From Leptospiraceae bacterium (GTDB taxonomy: Bacteria; Spirochaetota; Leptospiria; Leptospirales; Leptonemataceae), in assembly GCA_026005135.1 (NCBI GenBank), contig BPKM01000001.1, positions 682,001 to 746,000 of the forward strand: a DNA stretch of 64,000 nt. The letters run 5' to 3'. Below are positions 27,060 to 36,283 of this stretch, piece after piece (the first letter of the stretch is position 1; every line of letters begins with the position of its first letter). The notes beneath the pieces are model-generated. The model was not told the origin of the DNA and searched no databases. It saw only the letters and a program-made list of their open reading frames with translations. The translations under genes and the position numbers were made by a program.

Positions 27060-28981
27060 AGAAGTTAATTTATTTTCTATTATTATTTGTAATATTCGAT
27101 TTTCTTAATGCAGAAGAGTTAAGAGATTGGAAAATAACTTTACTTGATAATAAAACAGAAATTATTAATAGAGAAAAATTAGATACTAATTGGAGTGAAG
27201 TTCAAATACCAATCAGTTTTGATGATGTAATATCTACCAAATCTAAGATTTTATGGTTAAGAAAAGAAATTCAATTAGATAAAATGAATCAATATTCTTT
27301 AATATTGAATAAAGTAAATGGAAATGTTGAAGTTTATTTTAATGAAAAATTATTAATCAAAGGACCTAATTATCCTCAAGGAACATTATTGGTTCATTTA
27401 CCTATGAATCTTTATAAAGAAGATATAAATATAATAGCCATAAAATTTTATTTTACAAGTCTTGTTGCTAATGGAATCCATGGACCTATTCTATTAGAAC
27501 CAACACCTAAAGCAATAGAGGAATATTATTTTCAGAATTTTAAACATATAACAAATTCTATTTTTTTAATGGGAATTGGTTTTTTCTTATTAACCTTATA
27601 CTGGCGTTTTAAAACACAAACTTATTATTTTTATATTTCTGTATTTTATTTATTAGCAAGTATAAGTAGTTTTTTTAGCAATGATATTATTTTAGATGAG
27701 GTTTTATTTTCTAATAAATTTTATAGTATTTCTATGGGGCTACCAATTTTTCTACCTGTACTATTTCTTCGTTTTTTTACTTTATATTTCAATATACCTT
27801 ATTTATTTCATAAAATAGATATTATTTTTTGTGGATTGATATTTATTATTACTGTACTTTCTGGTTTTATAAATGTATATTATGCAAAATTAATGAATCT
27901 ATCATGGCTTATAATTTTTATATTTGTATTTATATATGCAATTTATGTAATTTTATTAAATCTTTATCAACGAATATCTTTTCGAAATATAATGTCGTTT
28001 ATATTTTTAACTTATTTATTTATTTTAGGCATTAATTCCATAGTAGATTGGAATTATTTTAAAGGAGAAAGATTTTTATATCATTTTGATGTTACAATTG
28101 TTTTATTAATACCAGCTATTTTAGTAATTATGGAAATTATTCAATTACAAAGAAATGTGGAAAAAAAAGAAGGACAATTTCAATCTTTTGATATTTTACA
28201 AACAAAATTATTTAGTTATATCTTAACAGCACTTAAACTTCCTATTAAAGATCTTATCGAAGCTTTATTAAAAGTTCATCCAAAAGAATTAAATCCTAGT
28301 CAGGTAAAAAGTATTATTTTTAATATAGAAGATTTAGAGAAAAATTTAAACGATATTTTAGAATTAAGTCGTTTAGAAGTATTAGAAGAACCAGAATCTT
28401 ATGTAGAAATAAATGTAAAGGATTTTTTACAAGCAGTTTTAAGCAAAAGTAATATTTCCTGTACAATTAATGTAGATCCGGATTTAACCTTAGAAACGAG
28501 TTTAGAATTGGTTAATTCATTATTAATTCGATTAATTGATTTCCCAGGTTTTGGAAGTTTTCAACATATAGATCTTGTTATTATATCAGATGAAAATTAT
28601 AATATATTATTTAAATTCTTTTTATATAATAAAAATCTAAAGGTTTTAAATAGAATTTATAATATTTTAAGAGAAAAATTACCAGACCAGGAAGGTTTAT
28701 GGATCCAATGGAAAATTATCAAAGAAACCATACGAATTTTAGGAGGAAAATTAAAAATAAAATTATATTCAAAAAAATATTTATATATTGAATTTATATT
28801 AAAAGCAAAAGAACCAGATTCAGATATACCTAAAACAATTTTACCAAAAAAGAAAGAAAAAGTGATACCTTTGGTATATCTATATTATGTTGAAAGTAAA
28901 ACTTCTAAACAAAAAAAAGAACAAAAAAATAAAACTATCTGGCAGAAAATAAAAGAATTATTCCAAAAAAAGATTGCTTAG
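27056..28981 (+). CDS. 7TM-DISM sensor paralogue with degenerate kinase region
   Basis: A 641-residue paralogue of the preceding gene: signal peptide (1-18), jelly-roll domain (about 25-150, GNVEVYFNEKLLIKG), seven membrane helices (about 170-365) and a cytoplasmic tail. The tail keeps a recognisable dimerisation helix pair (LKLPIKDLIEALLKV, LNDILELSRLEVLEE), but no H-box His, and the ATPase-like part lacks the N, G1 and G2 boxes. The C-terminus is a highly basic Lys-rich tail. It is likely a signalling partner of the upstream protein, perhaps as a heterodimer; that is inference from coupling and homology. Confidence 0.8.
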   Translation: MKKLIYFLLLFVIFDFLNAEELRDWKITLLDNKTEIINREKLDTNWSEVQIPISFDDVISTKSKILWLRKEIQLDKMNQYSLILNKVNGNVEVYFNEKLLIKGPNYPQGTLLVHLPMNLYKEDINIIAIKFYFTSLVANGIHGPILLEPTPKAIEEYYFQNFKHITNSIFLMGIGFFLLTLYWRFKTQTYYFYISVFYLLASISSFFSNDIILDEVLFSNKFYSISMGLPIFLPVLFLRFFTLYFNIPYLFHKIDIIFCGLIFIITVLSGFINVYYAKLMNLSWLIIFIFVFIYAIYVILLNLYQRISFRNIMSFIFLTYLFILGINSIVDWNYFKGERFLYHFDVTIVLLIPAILVIMEIIQLQRNVEKKEGQFQSFDILQTKLFSYILTALKLPIKDLIEALLKVHPKELNPSQVKSIIFNIEDLEKNLNDILELSRLEVLEEPESYVEINVKDFLQAVLSKSNISCTINVDPDLTLETSLELVNSLLIRLIDFPGFGSFQHIDLVIISDENYNILFKFFLYNKNLKVLNRIYNILREKLPDQEGLWIQWKIIKETIRILGGKLKIKLYSKKYLYIEFILKAKEPDSDIPKTILPKKKEKVIPLVYLYYVESKTSKQKKEQKNKTIWQKIKELFQKKIA

Positions 28982-29007
28982 AGAATGTTTTATAAAAAAA
29001 CATTATT

Positions 29008-30307
29008 ATGAGTTATTTAGAATTTGATTACAATAATAGAAAGAATACGTTTACCTTTAGTTCAGGGCACTGATAATAAAACTGCGGTTGATATCCATTT
29101 TTTAAATCAAGAAACAGGTTTAACAACTTATGATAGTGCTTTAAATAATACTTCGATTGCAAAAAGTAAAATTTCTTATATAGATTCTATTAATGGAAAA
29201 TTGTATTATCGCGGTTATGATGTAGAAGAATTAGTAGAAAAATCAACTTTTGTTGAAACTTCATTTTTATTAATTTATGGACATTTACCTACAAAAACAG
29301 AAATGGAAAAATTTTCATTATCTTTAAGCAAACATTCAATGATTCATGAATCAATGAGATTATTTTTTGATGCTTTTCCTGGTGATGCACATCCACTGGC
29401 AATATTAGCTACTCTTGTAACTGCATTATCAGCTTATTATCCATCTTCTTTTGAAGAAAATATGGCAAAAGGAATTGATATACGAACAAGATTACTTGCA
29501 AAAGTTCGAACACTTGCAGCCTGGTCATATAAAAAAAGCGTTGGAGAACCAATTATTTATCCAAGAGATGAATTACCTTATTGTACAAATTTCTTAAATA
29601 TGATGTTTGCAAATCCAGCAGAACCATATCATGTTGATCCTATAGATGATAGAATACTAAATCAAATATTAATTTTATATGCTGATCATGAAATGAATGC
29701 AACTACTACTACTGTAAGGGTAGTTGCAAGCGGAAGAGCAAATCTTTTCGCTTGTATAAATGCTGGAATCTGCTCTCTATGGGGTTCTAGGGAATCTGAT
29801 GCAAATGTACCTCCAGTTACTATGCTTCAGGAAATGATAAATAGAAATATATCTCCAGAAGATTATTTTAGAGATTTTATATATGGAAAAAAACAATTAA
29901 AATTAAATGGCTTGGGTCATAATGCTTATGAAAAAGAAGATCCAAGAGCAAGAGTAAGTAGAAGATTATTTAAAGAATATTATAAAATTAAAATACAAAA
30001 AAATCCATCTTTAATGCATGATCCTATCATTAAAAAAGGATTAGAAGTAGAAGAATATGTATTAAATCATCCTATTTTTAAAGAGATGAATTTATATCCA
30101 AATGTTGAATTTTATTCTGCTTTAATTTTTAAATTATTAGGTATTCCTCCAGAAATGAATAATGTAATACGTGCTATAGGAAAATTACCTGGATGGTTAG
30201 CACATTGGACAGAACAAAGAGAAAATCCAGATAGAAAAGTATTTAGACCAAGACAAATTTATGTTGGAGAATTAAATAAAAAATATATTCCTATAGAGCA
30301 AAGATAA
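29008..30307 (+). CDS. citrate synthase-like protein with substituted catalytic residues; frameshift near start
   Basis: A ~432-residue citrate synthase fold protein. Family segments: ETGLTTYDSAL, YYRGYDVEELVE, ADHEMNATTTTVR, LNGLGHNAYEKEDPRA, GWLAHWTEQRENP and RPRQIYVGE. Two of the three catalytic residues differ: the loop normally reading GPLHGGAN is GSRESDAN (His to Glu), and NVDFYS is NVEFYS (Asp to Glu). The second catalytic His (LGH) and the oxaloacetate Arg residues remain. The normal N-terminal hairpin MSYLEFDYNNRK begins at ATG 29008, but the frame changes by one base near 29041-29047; the alternative is a TTG start at 29024. Whether it makes citrate is doubtful. The hemN gene is convergent, directly adjacent. 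Confidence 0.8.
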
Positions 30308-31681
30308 TTATATCGTTCGAGAATATAATGGCTTTTCGTTTAATTTTCTTTTTAAAAATGCATCAAAAGCCATTGCTACATTTCTAATTAAGGGTCTTCC
30401 GTTGGGTAATATAATAATTTTATCATTATGAAGTTCTATTAGCCCATCTTCTTCCATTGGTTTTAGAGATTCAAGTGCATCATTAAAATATTCTTTAAAT
30501 CTTATATGGAATTTATTTTCAATATGCGAAAAATCTAAATATAAATTGCACATAATTTGATTGATTACTTCTTTTCGAATTAAATCATCTTCCGTCATTT
30601 TATAGCCATCCAATAGAGGAATTTGATTTTTATCTATATCTTCTCTATATTCTTTTAAACCCTTTTTATTTCTTGTATAAAGTTTAGAAAATTGACTAAT
30701 ACCAGTAATACCAAAAGCAAGAACATCCATATCTTTTAATACTGTATAACCCTGAAAATTTCTATGTAATTTTTTTTCTAAAAGTGCTTTAGAAAGTTCA
30801 TCATCTGGTTTAGCAAAATGATCTAAGCCAATATAAATATATTGATTTTCTGTTAATGTTTCTACTATATTTTTAAAAATATATATCTTTTCTATATTTG
30901 ATGGTAAAGTTTCTTTAGGAATCAATGTTTGATGCTTTTTTATCCAGGGAACATGGGCATAACTAAAAAATGCAAGACGATCAGGTTTCCACTCTAAGAC
31001 TTTTTTTAAATTCAATTGATAGGAATTTCGATTTTGATAGGGTAGACCATAAATAAAATCCATATTAATAGAATGAAATTTTAATTGTTTTGCATGATAA
31101 TAAATAGATTCAATTAAATCAATAGGTTGAATTCTATTAACTGCTTTTTGAACATCATCATTTAAATCCTGAACACCAAAACTAATTCTGTTAAATCCTA
31201 ATTCTTTTAATAAATCTAATTGGTCTTTTTGAGTGGTTCGAGGATCTAATTCTATACTTATTTCTGCGTTATGGTTAAATTGAAATTGTTTTTTAATAAA
31301 GCTATATATTTCTATAATTTGATTATTGGATAAAAAGTTTGGTGTTCCACCTCCCCAGTGTGATTGTTCAACTATTACATTATTTGGTAAAAATTTACGT
31401 ATTAATAAAATTTCTTTTTTTAAATATTGTAAATAGCGATTTTTAATTTCTTCATTATTTGTAATAATAGTATTACATCCACAATAATAACATAATGTTT
31501 TACAAAAAGGAAAGTGAAAATAAAGAGAAATCGTTTTAGATATAGAACCTTGCGAGAGATAATCAATATAATCTTCTCTTGTAAAATTTTTATCAAAATT
31601 TGGGACGGGGGGATAACTTGTATATCTTGGACCAGAAACATCATATTTTAAAATAATAGAAGGATGAATTTCTAATTTCAT
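30308..31681 (-). CDS. hemN: oxygen-independent coproporphyrinogen III oxidase
   Basis: A 457-residue radical-SAM enzyme that decarboxylates coproporphyrinogen III to protoporphyrinogen IX without O2. The cluster motif is CKTLCYYCGC near residue 60 (CxxxCxxCxC, the true HemN form rather than HemW). Further family segments: GPRYTSYP at the N-terminus, HWGGGTPNFLS, ELDPRTT, RISFGVQDLN and DFIYGLPYQ. Length matches HemN (about 455). Its ATG shares one base with the leuA stop (TAATG), indicating coupling. Confidence 0.95.
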   Translation of the reverse strand: MKLEIHPSIILKYDVSGPRYTSYPPVPNFDKNFTREDYIDYLSQGSISKTISLYFHFPFCKTLCYYCGCNTIITNNEEIKNRYLQYLKKEILLIRKFLPNNVIVEQSHWGGGTPNFLSNNQIIEIYSFIKKQFQFNHNAEISIELDPRTTQKDQLDLLKELGFNRISFGVQDLNDDVQKAVNRIQPIDLIESIYYHAKQLKFHSINMDFIYGLPYQNRNSYQLNLKKVLEWKPDRLAFFSYAHVPWIKKHQTLIPKETLPSNIEKIYIFKNIVETLTENQYIYIGLDHFAKPDDELSKALLEKKLHRNFQGYTVLKDMDVLAFGITGISQFSKLYTRNKKGLKEYREDIDKNQIPLLDGYKMTEDDLIRKEVINQIMCNLYLDFSHIENKFHIRFKEYFNDALESLKPMEEDGLIELHNDKIIILPNGRPLIRNVAMAFDAFLKRKLNEKPLYSRTI

Positions 31682-33309
31682 TAAATAGTATCCCCTTCTT
31701 TTGTATATTTTACAGATTGACTTTCGTCTCTTGAAAAAAAGCGATTTATTGCATCTAAATAGGCATAAGCTGATGCTTCTAAAATATCAGTAGAAATTCC
31801 CTTACCTGCATACATTCTATCTTTAATTTGAAGTAATACATTTGCCTGTCCTTGAGCATCTCTACCTTCACTTATTGGTTGAAGTCTGTAAGTTTTAATT
31901 TTGGAACTAATACCAGTAATTCTGTCAATTGCATTAAAAATTGCATCTACAGGACCATCACCAGTTGCTGCTTCTGTTAAAACTTTGGGATTTCCATTTT
32001 CGTCTTTTAATTCATTATCTTTTAATTTAACTGTTGCAGTAGGCGTTGTACCTTTTCCGGTAAATACATGTAATTTGATTATTTCATATCTATTATAACT
32101 TCTTTTACGTGTTGCATCGTCAACAAGAGCAACTATATCTTCGTCATATACTTCTTTTTTCTTATCTGCTAATTCTGTAAAACGATGGAAAACCTCTTCG
32201 AGTTGTTGTTCGTCTAATACATATCCAAGACGAATTAACTTATCTTTTAATGCATGTCTTCCACTATGTCTACCCAAAACTATTTTATTAGAAGGAAGAC
32301 CAATAGACTCTGGTGTCATAATTTCATAAGTTAAGGGATTTTTTAAAACACCATCCTGATGAATACCAGATTCATGTGCAAAAGCATTATCTCCTACAAT
32401 TGCTTTATTAGGTTGAACAACCATTCCTGTTACAGTTCTAACAAGAATACTTGTTTTCATTATTTCTTGTGTTTTAATTTTAGTTCTAACATTGAAATAT
32501 TCTCCTCTTGTATAGATTGCCATAACAACTTCTTCTAAGGCAGTATTTCCTGCTCGTTCTCCAATACCATTAATAGTACATTCAATTTGTCTTGCACCTG
32601 CTTTTACTGCTGCTAGACTATTAGCTGTTGCCATTCCTAAATCATTATGACAATGAGCACTAAATATTACTTTATCTGCATCCAGACATTTTTCAATTAA
32701 ATAACGAAATAGTTGATAATATTCTTCAGGTGTTGTATAACCCACTGTATCGGGAATATTAATTACAGTTGCACCCGCTTCTATAACTCTCGAAATAAGT
32801 TCTACTAAAAATTCTTTCTCACTTCTTGTAGCATCTTCGGGAGAAAATTCTACATCATCTGTAAATTCCTTTGCAATTTTAACTGCTTCTACTGCTTTTT
32901 CAATTACCTGATTTGGTTCTAAACCTAATTTATATTTCATGTGAATAGGACTTGAAGCAATAAAAGTATGAATCCTTTTTCTTCTTGCATCTTTTAATGC
33001 TTCTGCTGCTACTTCGATATCTTTTCTTACAGCTCTTGCTAAGGCAGCAATAATAGGGGTTTCTATTTCTCGTGCAATTCTCTGAACAGCTTTAAATTGA
33101 ACTGGACTTGAAATAGGAAAACCAGCTTCAATTACATCTACTCCAAGAGCTTCTAATCTATGAGCAACTTCTAATTTTTGGTCTTCTGTCATTGCTGCAC
33201 CAGGACATTGTTCACCATCTCTTAATGTTGTATCAAAAATATAAACAATATCTTTTTCTGTTTTTATATCAATAGTTGCTTCTTTCTGGTTTTTTACATC
33301 GCTACTCAT
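31681..33309 (-). CDS. leuA: 2-isopropylmalate synthase
   Basis: A 542-residue cytoplasmic enzyme condensing acetyl-CoA with 2-oxoisovalerate in leucine synthesis. TIM-barrel motifs: FDTTLRDGEQCPGAA near residue 25, SAHCHNDLGMATANS with the HxH metal ligands, NGIGERAGNTALEE and HESGIHQDG. The C-terminal ~130 residues form the LeuA allosteric dimer domain that senses leucine. The paralogue citramalate synthase cannot be fully excluded because Leptospira uses that route to isoleucine. The base composition is less AT-extreme than its neighbours. An AGGA-type ribosome site precedes the ATG. Confidence 0.92.
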   Translation of the reverse strand: MSSDVKNQKEATIDIKTEKDIVYIFDTTLRDGEQCPGAAMTEDQKLEVAHRLEALGVDVIEAGFPISSPVQFKAVQRIAREIETPIIAALARAVRKDIEVAAEALKDARRKRIHTFIASSPIHMKYKLGLEPNQVIEKAVEAVKIAKEFTDDVEFSPEDATRSEKEFLVELISRVIEAGATVINIPDTVGYTTPEEYYQLFRYLIEKCLDADKVIFSAHCHNDLGMATANSLAAVKAGARQIECTINGIGERAGNTALEEVVMAIYTRGEYFNVRTKIKTQEIMKTSILVRTVTGMVVQPNKAIVGDNAFAHESGIHQDGVLKNPLTYEIMTPESIGLPSNKIVLGRHSGRHALKDKLIRLGYVLDEQQLEEVFHRFTELADKKKEVYDEDIVALVDDATRKRSYNRYEIIKLHVFTGKGTTPTATVKLKDNELKDENGNPKVLTEAATGDGPVDAIFNAIDRITGISSKIKTYRLQPISEGRDAQGQANVLLQIKDRMYAGKGISTDILEASAYAYLDAINRFFSRDESQSVKYTKEGDTI

Positions 33310-33347
33310 AGTTTTTTCCTGTATAAATATTATTACTACAATAAAAT

Positions 33348-34223
33348 TTAAGGTTTTATTTCGGAAAGTAATTTTTTTGCAAATTCCTTTTCTAAGGAAT
33401 CTGGTAAATGATTTATAGCATATTTTAAATCATCAATTACAATATTTTTTTCTTTAGCACTTAAAGAATTAAATGCTATATATTCTATTGTATCGGTTTG
33501 GTTTTTGTATAAAAGTGTAAAAGCTCTATAATATTTAGCTATGGGATAATCTTTGTCTTCTTTTTTTAACCATGCTATTAGAGCATTCCAATAACTAAAT
33601 GCTTTTATATAATTTTTTTGCCTTGTATTTATAACTGCTAAATTATATAAAATATTTTTTTTATTATGATAATAATGTAGATTCTTAGGTGATAAATAAT
33701 ATAAAGCTTTTAATAAATATTTTTCTGTATTTTGCCATTGTTTTGCTTTATCGTAATAAAGAGCTAATTGAAAATAATGATAATAATTTAAAGGATCATT
33801 TTTTATATTATTTGTTAGTTGTTTGTATATGTCTTTTTTATTATAATAATATTCTATTTGTTTTAATAATTGATTCTTAGGAAAATATCCTTCTATTCTT
33901 CCTATTTCTACACCATTATAATCTAATAAAATGATTGTAGGATAACCAATGATTTGAAATTCATTTGCTATCTGTGGATTTTTATCACCATCAATAATAG
34001 TTAATATCAATTTCTGTTTCCATTTATTAAACTCATTAGATTGATAAGTTTCTTTTTCGATTACTTTACAATAATAACAAGTTTCGGAATAAAAATCTAT
34101 CAATATTGGTTTTTTTTGTTTAGAAGCAAGATTTTTAGCATATTCCCAATCTTTAATCCAATTTGGCTTTCCTAACAAAGAGGAAATACTTATAAATATT
34201 AAAATATAAAATTTTTTATTCAT
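33348..34223 (-). CDS. exported thioredoxin-fold protein with TPR tail
   Basis: A 291-residue protein with a signal peptide (FYILIFISISSLLGKP). A thioredoxin-like domain covers about 20-130 with active site DFYSETCYYCKV (CYYC) and the cis-Pro motif GYPTIILL. The rest is helical with TPR-like repeats (NYYHYFQLALYYDKAKQW, YNLAVINTRQKNYIKAFSYW). It is probably a periplasmic disulfide reductase/isomerase or chaperone-like protein. Its ATG overlaps the end of the J-domain gene by 8 nt. Confidence 0.85.
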   Translation of the reverse strand: MNKKFYILIFISISSLLGKPNWIKDWEYAKNLASKQKKPILIDFYSETCYYCKVIEKETYQSNEFNKWKQKLILTIIDGDKNPQIANEFQIIGYPTIILLDYNGVEIGRIEGYFPKNQLLKQIEYYYNKKDIYKQLTNNIKNDPLNYYHYFQLALYYDKAKQWQNTEKYLLKALYYLSPKNLHYYHNKKNILYNLAVINTRQKNYIKAFSYWNALIAWLKKEDKDYPIAKYYRAFTLLYKNQTDTIEYIAFNSLSAKEKNIVIDDLKYAINHLPDSLEKEFAKKLLSEIKP

Positions 34224-35064
34224 AATATTTCATTAATGTTGTATATGCTTCTATTATTTTTTTAGTTGCTTCTAAACCTTCTGGGTTTTTATCTGGATGA
34301 TATTTTTTTAATAATCGAAAATAAATTTTTTTTAATTCATCCTTGGTATCTGGTAATTGTTTTATACCTAAAATTTTAAAATATTTGTCATCATTAGAAG
34401 ATGTATAATTATAATTCGTTTTATGTTGTTCGGAAATAAATCGATTTTTTATGCTAATATCATATAATTTATCAAAAAAAGATTGATATAAAATTTGATG
34501 GGATAATATCTTTCTTTCGAAACATTCTTCTATATATTGGACTAATAAATAGTAATTATATTCATTGGGTTTTATATTTTTTTTATTTAGAAAAAGTTCA
34601 GTTGTTTTTTTATATATATATTCATCATCAATATGTAAATCACAATAAAATAAAAAACCTTCATAAGGATTAGAACATCCCGCAAGACTAATTTCTAACG
34701 AATCTAATTTTACTTCATGGTTTGATAATATATTCAGGGTAATAGAAATATAATGTTCAAGCCATTCTACTAATTCATAATGTTCAAAATATAATCCCCA
34801 TTTTCGAAGTACATTTAATAATTCTTTTTGATTATATGCTTTTAATATATCAATTAACGTATAAAGATTATTTTTATCAAAGTATTCTGGTGGTTCAAAA
34901 ATTCCAAATTTATTATATAAAAAAGATATATATTCTTCATATGTAAGATTCAATTCTTTTAAAAGCAATTGATATGGTATTTTATATTCTATATTTTCAG
35001 ATAGTTCTTTTAACTCATCAAACAAAATTGAAGTTTTTAATTTATTCTTCATTTGATTATACAT
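34216..35064 (-). CDS. J-domain protein with C-terminal DnaJ domain
   Basis: A 282-residue cytoplasmic protein with no signal peptide. The last ~60 residues form a J domain: YFKILGIKQLPDTKDELKK, RLLKKYHPDKNPEG with the essential HPD tripeptide, and ATKKIIEAYTTLMKYY. The N-terminal ~215 residues are helical and unrecognised, so this is a class C (non-DnaJ/CbpA) co-chaperone that would recruit DnaK to an unknown client. It overlaps the thioredoxin/TPR gene by 8 nt. A second in-frame ATG lies at 35052. Confidence 0.87.
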   Translation of the reverse strand: MYNQMKNKLKTSILFDELKELSENIEYKIPYQLLLKELNLTYEEYISFLYNKFGIFEPPEYFDKNNLYTLIDILKAYNQKELLNVLRKWGLYFEHYELVEWLEHYISITLNILSNHEVKLDSLEISLAGCSNPYEGFLFYCDLHIDDEYIYKKTTELFLNKKNIKPNEYNYYLLVQYIEECFERKILSHQILYQSFFDKLYDISIKNRFISEQHKTNYNYTSSNDDKYFKILGIKQLPDTKDELKKIYFRLLKKYHPDKNPEGLEATKKIIEAYTTLMKYYE

Positions 35065-35115
35065 TAAATTATAAAATATAATACTCTAATAAAAAGTCAA
35101 TTTTATTTAAATGAA

Positions 35116-36147
35116 TTAATATGTAATTGCCTTTTCAAAACCTATATAAATTCCCTCGATCTGTTCTTTATTGGTTCCATTATATACAAAAAATTTATCA
35201 GAGAGTAATTCAGCCAAATTGAATATATCTGTAATGTTCTGGATTTGATTATTGAAACTTAATGTATAACCATTATAATTTTTATACTTTATTAAATTAA
35301 CTTCTTTCCTATAAGAAAGTTTAATAATAAAATCTTTTGCAAGATAATATCCAAAACCTAATTCATAAAATTGTTTAGAAAGGCTATAATCACTTTCTAT
35401 ATTTTCTATATTTATATCAATGTTATTTCCAGAAAAGATAAAATGATTTAAAATATAATTAATTTTATTCGAACGTTCAGGATAAGATTCATAACTTCCG
35501 TATAAAAAGAATGTTTTGCGATAATAACGAGAAAGGGGAATAGCAAATTCTACACCTATAAGAGGATTAAATATTCGTGCATCGAAGGATCCATGTTGAT
35601 TGGAAACAAAAGTTAATCCAGTATTTGAATAACCAACAGCATTTTTTCCATATCCGTGATGTGTCCAGGAACCACCTGCAAGTAATATTAAATCAAAAAA
35701 ACCATCATTTATACCTCTACTCATTAAATTGAAACCTAATTTTAGAGTAGCTTGTTCTCGAATATGTTTTATTTCGTGAAATATAATAGAATTAATATTT
35801 TGATTGATAAAACCTATACCATTTCCACGTAAATTTGTTTTTTTAAACTGATAAAAATCAGCCTGAATAAAAAAATTACGATTCCAGTTTGATGGTTGCA
35901 AGTAAATACTAAAAGGATAAAAGAAATTGGTATCACTCTGAAAAGGAAATGTAAATGTGCCTAAATTACTCGTATCTTTATAACCTATAATTAAATCATC
36001 ACGAAAGATTCTTTTTTGTATATCTGGATTCCATAATTCTGTATTAAAAGCCATATAACCAAATTTTAAACCAAATTGACCAGCATTTATTGGAAATATT
36101 ACGATTCCTAAGATAAAAATTGTTAAAGTGATTTTTATTGTCTTCAT
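35116..36147 (-). CDS. outer-membrane beta-barrel protein (hypothetical)
   Basis: A 343-residue exported protein with signal peptide (KITLTIFILGIVIFPINAG) and then alternating amphipathic strands rich in Gly, Tyr, Asn and Phe (QFGLKFGYMAFN, FYELGFGYYLAKDFIIKL). The final strand, YIGFEKAITY, ends in an aromatic residue. I cannot assign a family. A clear AGGAG ribosome site precedes the ATG. Just upstream (36176-36205) is a strong hairpin and then an insertion sequence, so its native promoter may have been displaced. Confidence 0.65.
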   Translation of the reverse strand: MKTIKITLTIFILGIVIFPINAGQFGLKFGYMAFNTELWNPDIQKRIFRDDLIIGYKDTSNLGTFTFPFQSDTNFFYPFSIYLQPSNWNRNFFIQADFYQFKKTNLRGNGIGFINQNINSIIFHEIKHIREQATLKLGFNLMSRGINDGFFDLILLAGGSWTHHGYGKNAVGYSNTGLTFVSNQHGSFDARIFNPLIGVEFAIPLSRYYRKTFFLYGSYESYPERSNKINYILNHFIFSGNNIDINIENIESDYSLSKQFYELGFGYYLAKDFIIKLSYRKEVNLIKYKNYNGYTLSFNNQIQNITDIFNLAELLSDKFFVYNGTNKEQIEGIYIGFEKAITY

Positions 36148-36175
36148 ATTTAGACTCCTATGAAAAAGTTTTTTT

Positions 36176-36205
36176 TGTATGTAATTTTAAAAATAATTAC
36201 ATACA
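36176..36205. terminator. perfect 11-bp inverted repeat between barrel gene and insertion sequence
   Basis: TGTATGTAATT and AATTACATACA form a perfect 11-bp stem around an 8-nt A/T loop. Read on the minus strand it is followed by a run of A, on the plus strand preceded by a run of T. It could terminate transposase transcription or mark the insertion-sequence edge or target. The role is uncertain. Confidence 0.4.
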
Positions 36206-36210
36206 ATTTC

Positions 36211-36224
36211 GAATCTACTCAACT
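36211..36224 (+). repeat. subterminal inverted repeat, left copy
   Basis: GAATCTACTCAACT, an exact inverted match to 37335-37348 on the other side of the transposase gene. A third, near-identical copy in this same orientation lies at 37469-37484 with one extra base. Confidence 0.6.
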
Positions 36225-36283
36225 TTTTATTCATTCATTCCCAATATCCTCTTTTTCCGTTTTTATATAATTTATAATCTTTT

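Noticed and set aside
29024-29050. TTG start for the citrate synthase gene
   Set aside because: The upstream ATG at 29008 encodes the usual N-terminal strand MSYLEFDYNNRK in another frame, so a one-base shift explains the data better, though the TTG cannot be excluded.
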